Translations under genes and position numbers: made by a program | The notes under the pieces: model-generated | Seen by the model: the letters and a program-made list of their open reading frames with translations, nothing else | What the model was told of the DNA's origin: nothing | Databases searched by the model: none | Shown: positions 35,225 to 44,874 of the stretch, piece after piece | Position numbering within the stretch: the stretch's first letter is position 1 | Layout: each line of letters begins with the position of its first letter | NCBI GenBank assembly: GCA_019359545.1 | Contig: JAHHHB010000006.1 | Coordinates: forward strand, 62,001 to 126,000 | Source of the DNA: Desmonostoc geniculatum HA4340-LM1 | GTDB lineage: Bacteria; Cyanobacteriota; Cyanobacteriia; Cyanobacteriales; Nostocaceae | Direction of reading: 5' to 3' | DNA: 64,000 nt

Positions 35225-35732
35225 TTTTTGAGCTTATGGATTACTTGAGATGGGACTTACCGAAAAATTGGGTAAAAGCCCCGTCCTGGAAGAACGGCAA
35301 TATAATTGTATTTTATTCTTCCATCTGGCTTTTGCTATTGTGAAAATATAGGTCAATCAATTTGGGGGTTTTCTGGGAAAGCTTGTAACTTTAGAGATTA
35401 GGTGGACATTTATGGAATTTTTTAGCCCCAATATAGCAGACATAGCCAGATAAATACGTATTGCATCATACTGTTCACAATATATAGTTGTGCAAAAATA
35501 CGGTTATGAAGTTATGAACTTGTAGATTAAGATCGTCAGTCTTTCTAGGGAAAAACGAGGTTATATTTGCGCCGGAGCTTCAACCGTGTTACACGCAAAG
35601 TTTAAAATTAATTATCACAATATAATTGTATAATCTACTAAATTAATTAATTATTAATAATCTCTGTTTAGCATCAAATCCCCAAGTTTTTCCAAAGTTT
35701 GATTAAAATTTGCATTCAGCAAAGCATACCCT
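35225..35732. other. AT-rich intergenic region upstream of hrcA
   Basis: 508 bases with no gene. A TTAATTAATTATTAATAATC tract lies at about 35642-35661. I looked for a CIRCE operator (TTAGCACTC..GAGTGCTAA) and did not see one, so autoregulation of hrcA through CIRCE is not supported here. Confidence 0.45.
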
Positions 35733-36809
35733 ATGGAAGTTCAGTTGACAAATCGACAACAGCATATACTTTGGGCAACGGTACGTCACTACATTGCTAC
35801 GGCAGAGCCTGTTGGCTCAAAGGCTTTGGTCGATGAGTACGATCTGGGGGTCAGCTCAGCCACGATTCGCAATGTCATGGGTGTTTTGGAAAAGTCTGGC
35901 TTACTTTACCAACCACACACCTCCGCCGGACGAGTGCCTTCAGACTCAGGCTATCGTATTTATGTTGACCAGCTAATTACACCATCGGAAATTTTAGCAA
36001 AAGAAGTGGAGGTGACACTGCAAAAGCGCCTCCACTGGGAAGATTGGAGCTTAGAAACTTTACTCCAAGGAGCTGCACAAATTTTAGCAACCTTGAGTGG
36101 CTGCATTGGCTTGATTACCATGCCCCAAACTACTACAGCACTGGTGCGACATCTGCAATTAGTGCAAATTGAAGGGGGAAAGATCGTGCTGATTGTGGTG
36201 ACTGATGGTTATGAGACACATTCTAAGTTGATGGATTTGTCGCCAGCACCAGAGGAAACACAACGAGAAGCAGAGGTAATAGATCGGGAGTTGCAAATTG
36301 TTTCTAACTTTTTGAATAGCCACCTGCGCGGGCGGAGTCTTTTGGAATTAGCCTATCTCGACTGGAGTCAATTAGATCGAGAATTTCAACGCTACGGGGA
36401 ATTTCTGAAAAATTCAGTTGCAGAATTGACTCGTCGTACTCTTGCACCGACTGCAACACAAATTATGGTTCGGGGCGTTGCAGAAGTTTTGCGTCAGCCA
36501 GAATTTTCGCAGTTACAGCAAGTGCAAACAATTATCCATCTGCTGGAAGAAGAACAAGACCAACTGTGGCGATTAATATTTGAGGAACCAGATTCGGAAG
36601 ATGTAGGTAAACCAAAGGTAACGGTTCGCATTGGTGCAGAAAATCCCCTAGAACCGATACGCACCTGTAGCTTGATTTCTTCCACCTATCGCCGAGGCTC
36701 AATACCAGTAGGAAGCGTAGGAGTTTTGGGACCAACGCGGTTGGATTATGAAAGTGCGATCGCTGTTGTGGCGGCTGCTGCTGGTTATCTCTCAGAAGCT
36801 TTCAGTTAG
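35733..36809 (+). CDS. hrcA: Heat-inducible transcription repressor HrcA
   Basis: Represses chaperonin operons by binding CIRCE elements and is inactivated when GroE is titrated by unfolded protein. At 358 residues it begins with a winged helix ([25 protein letters not shown], then SSATIRNVM and [15 protein letters not shown], about 4-75). A GAF-like dimerisation region follows, and the C-terminal block [22 protein letters not shown] is the family signature. ATG 35733. The next gene begins 13 bases after its stop and may be co-transcribed. Confidence 0.96.
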   Translation: MEVQLTNRQQHILWATVRHYIATAEPVGSKALVDEYDLGVSSATIRNVMGVLEKSGLLYQPHTSAGRVPSDSGYRIYVDQLITPSEILAKEVEVTLQKRLHWEDWSLETLLQGAAQILATLSGCIGLITMPQTTTALVRHLQLVQIEGGKIVLIVVTDGYETHSKLMDLSPAPEETQREAEVIDRELQIVSNFLNSHLRGRSLLELAYLDWSQLDREFQRYGEFLKNSVAELTRRTLAPTATQIMVRGVAEVLRQPEFSQLQQVQTIIHLLEEEQDQLWRLIFEEPDSEDVGKPKVTVRIGAENPLEPIRTCSLISSTYRRGSIPVGSVGVLGPTRLDYESAIAVVAAAAGYLSEAFS

Positions 36810-36822
36810 GTTCCAGAGATTT

Positions 36823-37500
36823 ATGGTGAGAAAAATCGCCTTTGGGTTACTGTGGCTGGGATTCATTGTCTATGCATTTTTCCTCTCGCCTCCTGAACAA
36901 CCCGACACATTCGAGTTGATTAAAAAGCTTTCTATTATTCAATGGCAAGGTATTAATCCATTGGTAATAGCACTATTCAACCTCATGGGCATTTGGCCTG
37001 TCATCTACAGCGCAATAGTCTCGATCGATGGTAGAGGGCAAAAAATACCTGGTTGGCTATTTGCGATCGCTTCTTTTGCAGTTGGTGCTTTTGCCCTATT
37101 GCCCTACTTAGCTCTTAGGGAACCCAATCAGAAGTTTGTTGGTAAAAAAAATACTTTGCTCAAGCTCCTAGATTCCCGCGTAACTGGTTTTGTTCTAAGT
37201 GTAGCTAGCGTTATTCTAGTTGCTTATGGTTTAACAGGAGGAGATTGGGTAAATTTTGTGCAACAGTGGCAAACCAACCGCTTCATCCATGTAATGAGTT
37301 TAGATTTTTGTCTACTTTGCCTATTATTTCCCACATTAGTAGGGGATGACATGGCGCGTCGTGGTTGGAAAAATCCCCAGGTACTGTGGATAACAGCCCT
37401 AATACCCCTATTCGGTGCATTGATTTATTTGTGCGTGCGTCCGCCTTTACCAGAAGTTGGTGCAGAGAACATACCCACTGAACAACCAGCGCTAAATTAA
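36823..37500 (+). CDS. Conserved cyanobacterial membrane protein
   Basis: A 225-residue integral membrane protein. ATG 36823 (MVRKIAFGLLWLGF) is preferred; the longer frame from 36748 overlaps hrcA and adds an unrelated Arg/Leu stretch. Hydrophobic segments are seen at about 5-21, 46-66, 79-100, 124-145, 165-183 and 193-214. The only polar block of note is GDDMARRGWKNPQVLW near the C-terminus. Similar proteins occur in other cyanobacteria and plants; no function is known to me. Likely in one transcript with hrcA. Confidence 0.72.
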   Translation: MVRKIAFGLLWLGFIVYAFFLSPPEQPDTFELIKKLSIIQWQGINPLVIALFNLMGIWPVIYSAIVSIDGRGQKIPGWLFAIASFAVGAFALLPYLALREPNQKFVGKKNTLLKLLDSRVTGFVLSVASVILVAYGLTGGDWVNFVQQWQTNRFIHVMSLDFCLLCLLFPTLVGDDMARRGWKNPQVLWITALIPLFGALIYLCVRPPLPEVGAENIPTEQPALN

Positions 37501-37517
37501 ATAATTGATAATCCGAA

Positions 37518-37644
37518 TTTAAGTAAGTCGGCGCAATAAAACCAAACTCTGTAAAGAAAAGTAAATAAGGCTCAAACTCTTTCTCCCCCTGCTCCCTGCC
37601 CCCTGCGTTACCCCAACAATAATTATTTACGCCGACCTACTTAA
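37518..37644. repeat. Inverted-repeat element beside the psbA fragment
   Basis: TTTAAGTAAGTCGGCGCAATAA (about 37518-37539) and its near-complement TTATTTACGCCGACCTACTTAA (37623-37644) bound a 127-bp stretch with a CCCCCTGC repeat. Nineteen or so of 22 end bases match. It looks like a small MITE, and its right end touches the psbA-derived sequence. Confidence 0.6.
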
Positions 37645-37645
37645 G

Positions 37646-37843
37646 GCTTTTTCCTCGTGGAGCTTCAACCAGTCCATCATCGACTCTCAAGGTCGCGTCA
37701 TCAACACCTGGGCTGACATCATCAACCGCGCTAACCTGGGTATGGAAGTAATGCACGAGCGTAACGCTCACAACTTCCCCTTAGACTTGGCTGCTGCTGA
37801 TGAAGCTAGAGTGGCTCTAACCGCTCCTGCTATCAACGGTTAA
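37646..37843 (+). pseudogene. psbA: Orphan 3' end of psbA (photosystem II D1 C-terminus)
   Basis: In frame from 37664 the sequence reads [20 protein letters not shown] and on to [10 protein letters not shown] with a stop at 37841. It matches about the last 59 of ~360 residues of D1. It includes the Mn-cluster ligand region [14 protein letters not shown] (His332, Glu333, His337, Asp342 and Ala344 of D1) and the processed tail. There is no start codon and no 5' part of the gene; the upstream AFSSWS only partly resembles D1. The codons are clean with no internal stop, so the fragment is recent or kept by gene conversion with a full psbA copy. Confidence 0.88.
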
Positions 37844-37863
37844 TCATCAAGTTTAATTGAATA

Positions 37864-37895
37864 AAAAACGCTCTCTGGAAACAGGGAGCGTTTTT
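37864..37895 (+). terminator. psbA-type rho-independent terminator
   Basis: AAAAACGCTCTCT-GGAAAC-AGGGAGCGTTTTT: a strong stem followed by a T tract, 20 bases after the psbA stop. It came along with the fragment and now lies about 85 bases before aroC. Confidence 0.85.
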
Positions 37896-37980
37896 GTTTT
37901 TGTAGATTTTGACCAGTCAAAAAGTTTCTTTTGCAAAAACTCTGTAGAATACATAAGCCTCACCCTTTTTCCTCAATATC

Positions 37981-39069
37981 ATGGGTAACACTTTTGGTCA
38001 TCTATTTCGGATCACTACTTTTGGCGAGTCTCACGGCGGTGGTGTAGGAGTTGTAATTGATGGTTGTCCTCCACAACTAGAAATTTCGGCAGAAGAAATT
38101 CAAGTAGAACTAGATAGAAGGCGGCCGGGACAAAGTAAAATTACGACACCTCGGAAAGAAGCGGATACCTGCGAGATTTTATCAGGGGTATTTGAGGGCA
38201 AAACTCTGGGAACGCCGATATCAATTTTGGTGCGGAATAAAGATACTCGTCCCCAAGACTATGATGAGATGGCCGAAAAGTATCGTCCTTCGCACGCGGA
38301 TGCAACTTATGATGCAAAATATGGGATTCGTAATTGGCAGGGTGGTGGTAGGTCGTCAGCGCGTGAGACAATTGGGAGAGTAGCAGCAGGTGCGATCGCT
38401 AAAAAAATTCTCCGCCAAGTTGCCAATGTAGAAGTTATCGCTTATGTCAAGCGCATCAAGGATTTGGAAGGCGTAGTCGATCCGAATATTGTTACTTTAG
38501 AACAAGTGGAAAGCAACATTGTCCGCTGTCCTGATGCAGAATGCGCTGAACGCATGATTGAATTAATCGAGCAAACTGGTAGACAAGGTGATTCTATCGG
38601 CGGTGTAGTAGAATGTGTGGCACGAAATGTACCCAAAGGTTTAGGCGAACCAGTATTTGATAAATTGGAAGCTGATATCGCAAAGGGTGTGATGTCTCTC
38701 CCTGCTAGCAAAGGTTTTGAAATTGGTTCCGGTTTTGGCGGGACGCTATTAACGGGAATTGAGCATAACGACGAATTTTATATTGATGAAAATGGCGAAA
38801 TTCGCACCGTAACAAACCGTTCTGGTGGTATTCAAGGGGGAATTTCCAACGGAGAAAATATTATTTTACGAGTTGCTTTTAAGCCGACAGCAACAATTAG
38901 AAAAGAGCAAAAAACGGTAACTCGTGAAGGCGAAGAAACACTGTTAGCCGCAAAAGGACGACACGATCCTTGTGTGTTACCGCGTGCAGTTCCAATGGTG
39001 GAGGCGATGGTGGCGTTAGTGTTGTGCGACCATTTACTGCGGCATCACGGTCAATGTAAGGTGTTGTAG
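37981..39069 (+). CDS. aroC: Chorismate synthase
   Basis: Converts 5-enolpyruvylshikimate-3-phosphate to chorismate using reduced FMN, the last common step of aromatic amino acid synthesis. At 362 residues all signatures are present: [17 protein letters not shown] (about 13-29), [34 protein letters not shown], and C-terminal [23 protein letters not shown] 37981. The gene follows the psbA-derived terminator, so it needs its own promoter in the 85-base gap. Confidence 0.97.
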   Translation: MGNTFGHLFRITTFGESHGGGVGVVIDGCPPQLEISAEEIQVELDRRRPGQSKITTPRKEADTCEILSGVFEGKTLGTPISILVRNKDTRPQDYDEMAEKYRPSHADATYDAKYGIRNWQGGGRSSARETIGRVAAGAIAKKILRQVANVEVIAYVKRIKDLEGVVDPNIVTLEQVESNIVRCPDAECAERMIELIEQTGRQGDSIGGVVECVARNVPKGLGEPVFDKLEADIAKGVMSLPASKGFEIGSGFGGTLLTGIEHNDEFYIDENGEIRTVTNRSGGIQGGISNGENIILRVAFKPTATIRKEQKTVTREGEETLLAAKGRHDPCVLPRAVPMVEAMVALVLCDHLLRHHGQCKVL

Positions 39070-39180
39070 AGTACCCTGTGACTACGATAAAATTTTTATT
39101 TTTCTGGGGCGGGTATCTGAATCGCCCTTTTTTATTAGTGTTGCTATAGTAGCGAATAACACATTTAGTTAAGTGCGATC

Positions 39181-41004
39181 GTGTCTACTATCAACATGGA
39201 CAAAGAATCTGAAAATCGGCTCAAACACTTCGCTGCACTAAAATCTAAATACCAAGCTAGTAATTATCAAGATTCATCACCCTCTAGTCTGCTATATCTG
39301 ATTTTGCGAAAAGTTGATTTAGGAATTGAGCTAACTGAATTAGAGTTTGATTGGTTAAGAGAGCATCAACTTTTTGAAAGTATTAAAATTATTTCTCAAC
39401 AGCAACAATATAAATTAGAAGAACTGAAAAAATTGGAAAATGAGTTTTCCGATCTCAAATCTCGATATCAAGTACCTAAAATTGGGGGAATTTTCAAAAA
39501 TATTTCTATTATTTTGTATCCGATTCTTTGGAAGCTTAATTCAGAAAAAATACTTGCTGCTTCGGAGATTGAATGGCTAAAAAACAATCAACTCGGTGGA
39601 ACAGTTGCTATTGCTAAAAGAATGGAATTAGAGAGTTATTTTTTTGCTTTAAAGGTAAAGTATCAAGCTACTGAATATCAAGGTTTGTCACTTAATAGTC
39701 CATTATATAAAATTCTCGTTCACCTGGAAAATAAACAAACAATAAGTGCTGTTCAATTGCAATGGCTGATTCAGCAAAAATTATTTGTAACAGCAGAGAA
39801 TTTTCAACAACAAGAGTCAGTAAAAGAAGCTCAATTTTCTCATTTAAAAGATAAATATCAAGCAAATAAATACTTTGATTTATCATTATTGAGTCCACTA
39901 TATGCGATATTGCAAAAAATTGATGCAGAAAAAAATTTGATTCAGTCAGAAATTAACTGGCTAGAACAGCAAGGACTTACCGAAACAATTACGATTGCTG
40001 AAGAATTGAAACAAACGCGAGAGTTTGTTGCTTTGAAAGTTAAGTATAAATCAATTGGCTATCAAGATTCATCGCCTAAGAGTCATCTATATAAAATTCT
40101 CAAAAACCTTGAGTTGTCCAATCAATTAGCTGAACAAGATATTAACTTCCTCAAAAAACGCAAGCTCACTGAGGTTATGAAAATTGCAAATCAAAAATAT
40201 ACCTCTACCCTAAAATATAAGATAGATTCTGGAGAAGTACTTAATGAATCGGAATTTGAGTGGTTAAAAAATAACGGACGTGAAGATATTATTATTTTAG
40301 CTCAACAAAAACATTTTGCTATTCTCAAGAGGAAATATGGATTGATAGATCCTACTCTCACAATGGAGCCATTTTACACAATTATGGTCAAGCTGGAGAA
40401 AAAAGAACGTTTAGACCCTATTTTAGTAGCTCAACTAATAGAACAAAATATGTTGTCTCGTGACGGCAAGATTGCTATTGCACATTATAGACTAGAAGCA
40501 GAATTTTATGAACAGGAAATTAAGCGTACTGGGCATAAATGGCATATACCTACTGCTAGTAGTTATTGGCGGAAAGCTGATGAACCCAAACAGGCATTAA
40601 AAATTACTAATTTGGACTTAGGAAGAATCAAAGAAAGTAATTTAAAATCAGCTATTTTAGTGACTAGAGGTGCAGCATTCAGAGATATGGAAAACTTAGC
40701 TGATGCTGAAAGTTGTGCGAGAAAAGCTATGGAATGTCAGCCTAATAGTTATCAACCCTATACTTTAATGGGAGCAATTTCTTATGACCGTGGCGAGTAT
40801 TTTGAAGGTGACTATTGGTTTGAACAAGCTATACAACGTGGGGCTAAAACTGAAGATATAGATGATGAACTAAAACGAGTATTCCGAAGTACAAAAGATG
40901 AGAATAAACGACATGAAGCCGCAGAATATTTACTGAAAAAAGATCCAAAACGCTATTCTTGGGCTAAATCTTATCTGAAAAAATTGCAAGATAATAGTAA
41001 ATAA
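39181..41004 (+). CDS. Large helical-repeat protein with C-terminal TPR region, unknown function
   Basis: A 607-residue protein; start GTG 39181 or ATG 39196. About seven degenerate repeats of some 60-65 residues fill residues 10-430. Each has a LKxKYQA..YQDSS unit, then SPLYxILxKLE, then ExxWLxxxxL and an IAxQ ending, so each is probably three helices. The C-terminal ~150 residues (about 455-600) contain a TPR-like part with ADAESCARKAMECQPNSYQPYTLMG and YWFEQAIQRGA. The protein is soluble, basic and Lys/Gln rich. I do not recognise the repeat as a named family. It has a lower GC content than the flanking aroC, which may hint at transfer. The neighbour downstream is a broken Rpn-like gene. 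Confidence 0.75.
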   Translation: MSTINMDKESENRLKHFAALKSKYQASNYQDSSPSSLLYLILRKVDLGIELTELEFDWLREHQLFESIKIISQQQQYKLEELKKLENEFSDLKSRYQVPKIGGIFKNISIILYPILWKLNSEKILAASEIEWLKNNQLGGTVAIAKRMELESYFFALKVKYQATEYQGLSLNSPLYKILVHLENKQTISAVQLQWLIQQKLFVTAENFQQQESVKEAQFSHLKDKYQANKYFDLSLLSPLYAILQKIDAEKNLIQSEINWLEQQGLTETITIAEELKQTREFVALKVKYKSIGYQDSSPKSHLYKILKNLELSNQLAEQDINFLKKRKLTEVMKIANQKYTSTLKYKIDSGEVLNESEFEWLKNNGREDIIILAQQKHFAILKRKYGLIDPTLTMEPFYTIMVKLEKKERLDPILVAQLIEQNMLSRDGKIAIAHYRLEAEFYEQEIKRTGHKWHIPTASSYWRKADEPKQALKITNLDLGRIKESNLKSAILVTRGAAFRDMENLADAESCARKAMECQPNSYQPYTLMGAISYDRGEYFEGDYWFEQAIQRGAKTEDIDDELKRVFRSTKDENKRHEAAEYLLKKDPKRYSWAKSYLKKLQDNSK

Positions 41005-41033
41005 ACTGGGTTGCATCGCCAAAATATCAAGAA

Positions 41034-41927
41034 ATGACCAGATTCATTCATGACCAATTTGCCAAAGACTACCTGGAACAATTACTCACCCCATACGGTG
41101 AAGTTCAAGCACCCCGGCGAGTCGCAGAAGAAGTTAGACAAATTGACGTTTATTTCATCCCCAAAGCACAACCAAGCACTATTCCAGACACACTAGGTTT
41201 ATTAGGTCAGTTTGCCACTAACCCATCGTTATTTGAGCCTTTTCGTAACGCTGCATCCGCTACATAAATTTGCGATTGTATCTTAAAATTATTAGAGTTA
41301 CGCGGCGATTTACAACGACAAGCAAATCGAAATAACACTCGCATTCTTGAATCGGATTTACCCAAATTATGGATTTTTACACCCACAGCATCAGCGCAAC
41401 TATTATCAGGATTTGGTGCTAACCCAAAAGATGACTACTTGCCTGGAATACACTTCATGGCAGAATATTTGCGTACAGCTATAGTCGCAATTCATCAGTT
41501 ACCCATCATTCCCGAAACTTTGTGGCTGAGAATTATTGGTAGAGGGAATGTTCAAAAGCAAGCAATTGATGAATTAGAAGCACTGACTCCTGATAATCCT
41601 TTCCGCAAAGCGGCGTTAGAATTGCTGTACAACTTGCAACAAAACTTACAAGTTACCCAAAATCAAGACGAAGAAGACAGGGAATTACTTATGCGATTAG
41701 CACCACTTTACCAACAAGATCGAGAACAGGCGATACAAGAAGGGGAACAACGGGGAATTCAGCAAGGGGAACGCTTGGTGGTGGAAAATTTGCTCAAGGT
41801 TCGCTTTACTGAAATAGATAACCAGCTTCAAGCCATTATTGAACCTTTATTGGCGTTACCACCAGAAGAGTTTACGCGTTTACTATTGCAGTTATCGCGT
41901 GAAGAATTAATTGATAGGTTTCGCTAG
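41034..41927 (+). pseudogene. Rpn/DUF4351-type gene inactivated by one nonsense codon
   Basis: One 297-codon frame that is open except for TAA at 41265-41267. Before it, MTRFIHDQFAKDYLEQLL..RQIDVYFIPK; after it, ICDCILKLLELRGDLQRQANR through WIFTPTASAQLLSGFG to a C-terminal LLALPPEEFTRLLLQLSR. Both parts are in the same frame and join as a typical cyanobacterial Rpn-family or DUF4351 protein, of which many copies exist in Nostoc genomes. The family is related to PD-(D/E)XK nucleases. The stop is best explained by GAA to TAA in TEIRDCI-like sequence. ATG 41439 could restart a C-terminal piece, but no ribosome site is obvious. Confidence 0.78.
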
Positions 41928-42203
41928 TGTCAAACCATTTTGGATTTTGGATTTTGGATTTGTTTTACCCATCAGGGTTAAGTATTCAAAAAAATCTTAG
42001 ATCGGCTTTTATTCAATCTAAAAGAATTTTAGTTTATCACATATACTTTGATGTCAGGGGAAAAATTTAAAGTTTCCCCTTTTAATTTTTTCCAATTTTT
42101 ACTTCACTGTAAAATGTAAACTCGAAGACATTAATACAGTACGATCAAAATCAGTTGTTAAGTTTTTCGACGAATAAACGCTTTATTTTATAGGTTTGCA
42201 TGA
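41928..42203. other. Intergenic region, GATTTTGG repeat
   Basis: TTTTGGATTTTGGATTTTGGATT repeat units right after the pseudogene stop, then AT-rich sequence with no gene. The promoter for the SemiSWEET-radical SAM pair is expected here. Confidence 0.4.
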
Positions 42204-42458
42204 ATGGACTTTTTAACGATTCTAGGATTAGCTGCTGCCACACTAACCACGATCGCCTTTTTACCACAGATGTTTAAAATTTGGCAAACCAAATCAGCAA
42301 AAGACGTTTCTTTTGTGATGTTGGTTACATTTAACAGCGGTATTTTTTTGTGGTTAATATACGGAATTTATCTCCAAGCATTACCAATTATTCTTGCAAA
42401 CAGCGTCACATTATTCTTTAATATGATAATTCTATGGCTTAAAATTAAATATGGATAA
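42204..42458 (+). CDS. SemiSWEET sugar transporter
   Basis: An 84-residue three-helix bacterial SWEET half-unit that works as a dimer in the cytoplasmic membrane and moves sugars by facilitated diffusion. The PQ-loop signature is TIAFLPQMFKIWQTKSAKDVS-like (PQ at about 22-23). The three hydrophobic helices are at about 4-24, 36-56 and 62-80. The radical SAM gene begins 21 bases after its stop, so they may be co-transcribed, but the functions show no clear link. Confidence 0.92.
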   Translation: MDFLTILGLAAATLTTIAFLPQMFKIWQTKSAKDVSFVMLVTFNSGIFLWLIYGIYLQALPIILANSVTLFFNMIILWLKIKYG

Positions 42459-42479
42459 CTCTGCTGGCAATCAACACCT

Positions 42480-44126
42480 GTGACATCATCTGTATTTGAC
42501 TTGGAACGCCTTTTATTTACACCCATTACCGCAGAAACCAACGCTATTCCCCTGATATTCGCCTTTCCCAATGAATACAGCGTTGGTATCACTAGCCTTG
42601 GCTATCAGGTAGTTTGGGCAACTTTGGCAATGCGTGATGATGTGCAGGTAAGCCGCTTATTTACTGATACTCATGAACAACTCCCCAGAAAGCCGGAAAT
42701 TGTTGGATTTTCTATTTCCTGGGAATTGGATTATGTGAATATTCTAAATTTGCTCGAATCTTTAGAAATTCCTATTTGGGCAACTTCTCGTGATGATTCT
42801 CATCCAATAATATTTGGTGGCGGCCCAGTTCTTACTGCTAATCCAGAACCGGTTGCAGATTTTTTTGATGTCATTCTACTGGGGGATGGCGAAAATTTAC
42901 TGGGTAATTTCATTGAAACTTACAAAGAAGTCAGAAATGCTTCAAGACAAACTCAACTACAAAGATTGGCACAAGTACCAGGTATTTATGTTCCGAGTTT
43001 ATATGAGGTGGAATATCACACAAAAGATGGTACAGTAAAATCTATTAAACCAATTTCCGCAGAAATTCCCGCAGTGGTGCAAAAACAAACTTACCGAGGA
43101 AATACTTTATCAGCCTCGACTGTAGTTACCCAAAAAGCAGCTTGGGAAAATATTTACATGGTGGAAGTGGTGAGAAGTTGTCCAGAAATGTGCCGTTTTT
43201 GTTTGGCAAGTTATCTGACATTACCTTTTAGAACTGCGAGTCTGGAAGGTTCATTAATCCCAGCTATTGAAAGAGGTTTAGAAGTTACAAATAGGCTCGG
43301 ATTATTGGGGGCTTCTGTAACTCAACATCCAGAATTTGCAGCGTTACTAGATTATATTAGTCAGCCAAAGTATGATGATGTTCGTCTGAGTATTGCTTCA
43401 GTCCGTACCAATACTGTAACAGTCCAGTTAGCAAAAACTTTGGCGCAACGAGACACGCGATCGCTTACCATTGCTGTAGAAAGTGGTTCCGAGAAAATCC
43501 GGCAAATCGTCAACAAAAAGCTGCATAACGATGAAATTATCCAAGCAGCCATCAATGCCAAGGCTGGTGGACTCACAGGTTTAAAACTCTACGGTATGGC
43601 GGGAATTCCCGGTGAACAAGCAGAAGATTTAGAACAAACCGTGGCGATGATGCACAGTATCAAAAAAGCTGCACCGGGATTGCGGTTAACATTTGGATGT
43701 AGCACGTTTGTACCTAAGGCACATACACCGTTTCAATGGTTGGGAGTGAATCGTCAAGCAGAAAAGCGGTTGCAGCTTTTACAAAAACAACTGAAACCAA
43801 AAGGGATAGAATTTCGCCCAGAAAGCTATAATTGGTCGATTATACAGGCTTTGTTATCCAGGGGCGATCGCAGACTCTCCCAACTTCTGCAACTAACTCG
43901 TAACTTTGGTGATTCCTTGGGTAGCTACAAACGTGCTTTCAAACAACTCAAAGGACAAATCCCCGACTTAGATTTTTACGTCCACGCCGATTGGTCAACA
44001 GAGCAAATATTACCCTGGAGTCACTTGCAAGGACCTCTGCCACAGTCTACACTACTAAAGCATTTGGCTGAAGCTAAGAGTTATTTCGACTCAGCCCAAA
44101 AGGGGACTGGGAATTGGGGGAGATGA
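42480..44126 (+). CDS. B12-binding-type radical SAM protein, unknown substrate
   Basis: A 548-residue radical SAM enzyme, starting at GTG 42480. The N-terminal third (about 15-130) is a cobalamin-binding-like fold with FSISWELDYVNILNLLE and VIFGGGPVLTANPEPVADFF-like blocks. The Fe-S cluster motif is SCPEMCRFC (Cys at about 233, 237, 240). A barrel follows with TIAVESGSEKIRQIVNKKL and YGMAGIPGEQAEDLEQTV. This matches the family found widely in cyanobacteria; the reaction is not known. The last residues (AQKGTGNWGR) run into a GGGAGATGA repeat, so the C-terminus has been changed by repeat insertion. Confidence 0.85.
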   Translation: MTSSVFDLERLLFTPITAETNAIPLIFAFPNEYSVGITSLGYQVVWATLAMRDDVQVSRLFTDTHEQLPRKPEIVGFSISWELDYVNILNLLESLEIPIWATSRDDSHPIIFGGGPVLTANPEPVADFFDVILLGDGENLLGNFIETYKEVRNASRQTQLQRLAQVPGIYVPSLYEVEYHTKDGTVKSIKPISAEIPAVVQKQTYRGNTLSASTVVTQKAAWENIYMVEVVRSCPEMCRFCLASYLTLPFRTASLEGSLIPAIERGLEVTNRLGLLGASVTQHPEFAALLDYISQPKYDDVRLSIASVRTNTVTVQLAKTLAQRDTRSLTIAVESGSEKIRQIVNKKLHNDEIIQAAINAKAGGLTGLKLYGMAGIPGEQAEDLEQTVAMMHSIKKAAPGLRLTFGCSTFVPKAHTPFQWLGVNRQAEKRLQLLQKQLKPKGIEFRPESYNWSIIQALLSRGDRRLSQLLQLTRNFGDSLGSYKRAFKQLKGQIPDLDFYVHADWSTEQILPWSHLQGPLPQSTLLKHLAEAKSYFDSAQKGTGNWGR

Positions 44127-44190
44127 GGGAGATGAGGGAGTGAGAGATAAGAATTAATAACCAATGCCCCATGCCCCATGCCCCATGCCC
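44107..44190. repeat. STRR hairpin at the radical SAM 3' end
   Basis: GGGAGATGA units (44115-44140) and CCCCATG units (44165-44190). The left edge covers the last codons and stop of the radical SAM gene; the right edge is just before the CPxCG gene. Confidence 0.75.
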
Positions 44191-44213
44191 AAAAATTCAT
44201 ACCTGAAAACTTG

Positions 44214-44402
44214 ATGCAAACCACAGCTGAGTATTACTGCGCTTATTGCGGCGAACCAAACTTAACTTTTATTGATTTGAGTGCTGGGGGACAACAATCC
44301 TATGTAGAAGATTGTCAAGTTTGCTGTAACCCAAATATTTTGTATGTCCGAGTTGATGAAGACACCCTGGATATTGAGATTGATACTGAATCTGAAAGTT
44401 GA
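44214..44402 (+). CDS. CPxCG-type small zinc-ribbon protein
   Basis: A 62-residue protein with two CxxC pairs, YYCAYCGEPN and DCQVCCNPN, that should bind one zinc ion. ATG 44214 (MQTTAEYYC) is chosen; the open frame upstream only reads through repeat sequence. The acidic C-terminal tail (DEDTLDIEIDTESES) is typical of this family, whose role is unknown. It lies 20 bases before the SRPBCC gene. Confidence 0.85.
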   Translation: MQTTAEYYCAYCGEPNLTFIDLSAGGQQSYVEDCQVCCNPNILYVRVDEDTLDIEIDTESES

Positions 44403-44421
44403 ATTTTAGGTTTTTCTTTCC

Positions 44422-44874
44422 ATGCTGCACTTTAAACATTCCTCAGTAATCAACGCACCAGCAGAAGTAGTTTGGAAATTTCACGAAAGACCAGACATTT
44501 TACAACTGCTGACTCCACCTTGGCAGCCACTCCAAGTAGTCCGCCGTGATGGAGGGCTTGATGTGGGTGCTATCACAGAATTTCGCTTGTTTCTGGGCCC
44601 ATTACCCTTAACTTGGCTGGCACGTCATACTGAATACGAAAAATATCGCCTATTCACTGACGAACAGATATCTGGCCCTTTTGAGTCTTGGGTACATCGA
44701 CATGAATTTGAACCAGAAGATGCTGATAAAACTAGGCTGACTGATGCTATTTCCTTTTCAATGCCTGGTGGAGGAACAGTTGAATTTATCAGCGGTTGGT
44801 TAGTCCAAGCACAGCTAGAAGCAATGTTTCGCTATCGCCACTATGTAACGAAGCGAGAATGCGAGTCACAATAA
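44422..44874 (+). CDS. SRPBCC family protein (cyclase/dehydrase-like)
   Basis: A 150-residue START-like ligand-binding fold. The start FKHSSVINAPAEVVWKFHERP and the ending VQAQLEAMFRYRH are typical. It resembles proteins called polyketide cyclase/dehydrase or lipid transport, but no substrate can be named. It is in tandem with the CPxCG gene at 44214. Confidence 0.85.
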   Translation: MLHFKHSSVINAPAEVVWKFHERPDILQLLTPPWQPLQVVRRDGGLDVGAITEFRLFLGPLPLTWLARHTEYEKYRLFTDEQISGPFESWVHRHEFEPEDADKTRLTDAISFSMPGGGTVEFISGWLVQAQLEAMFRYRHYVTKRECESQ

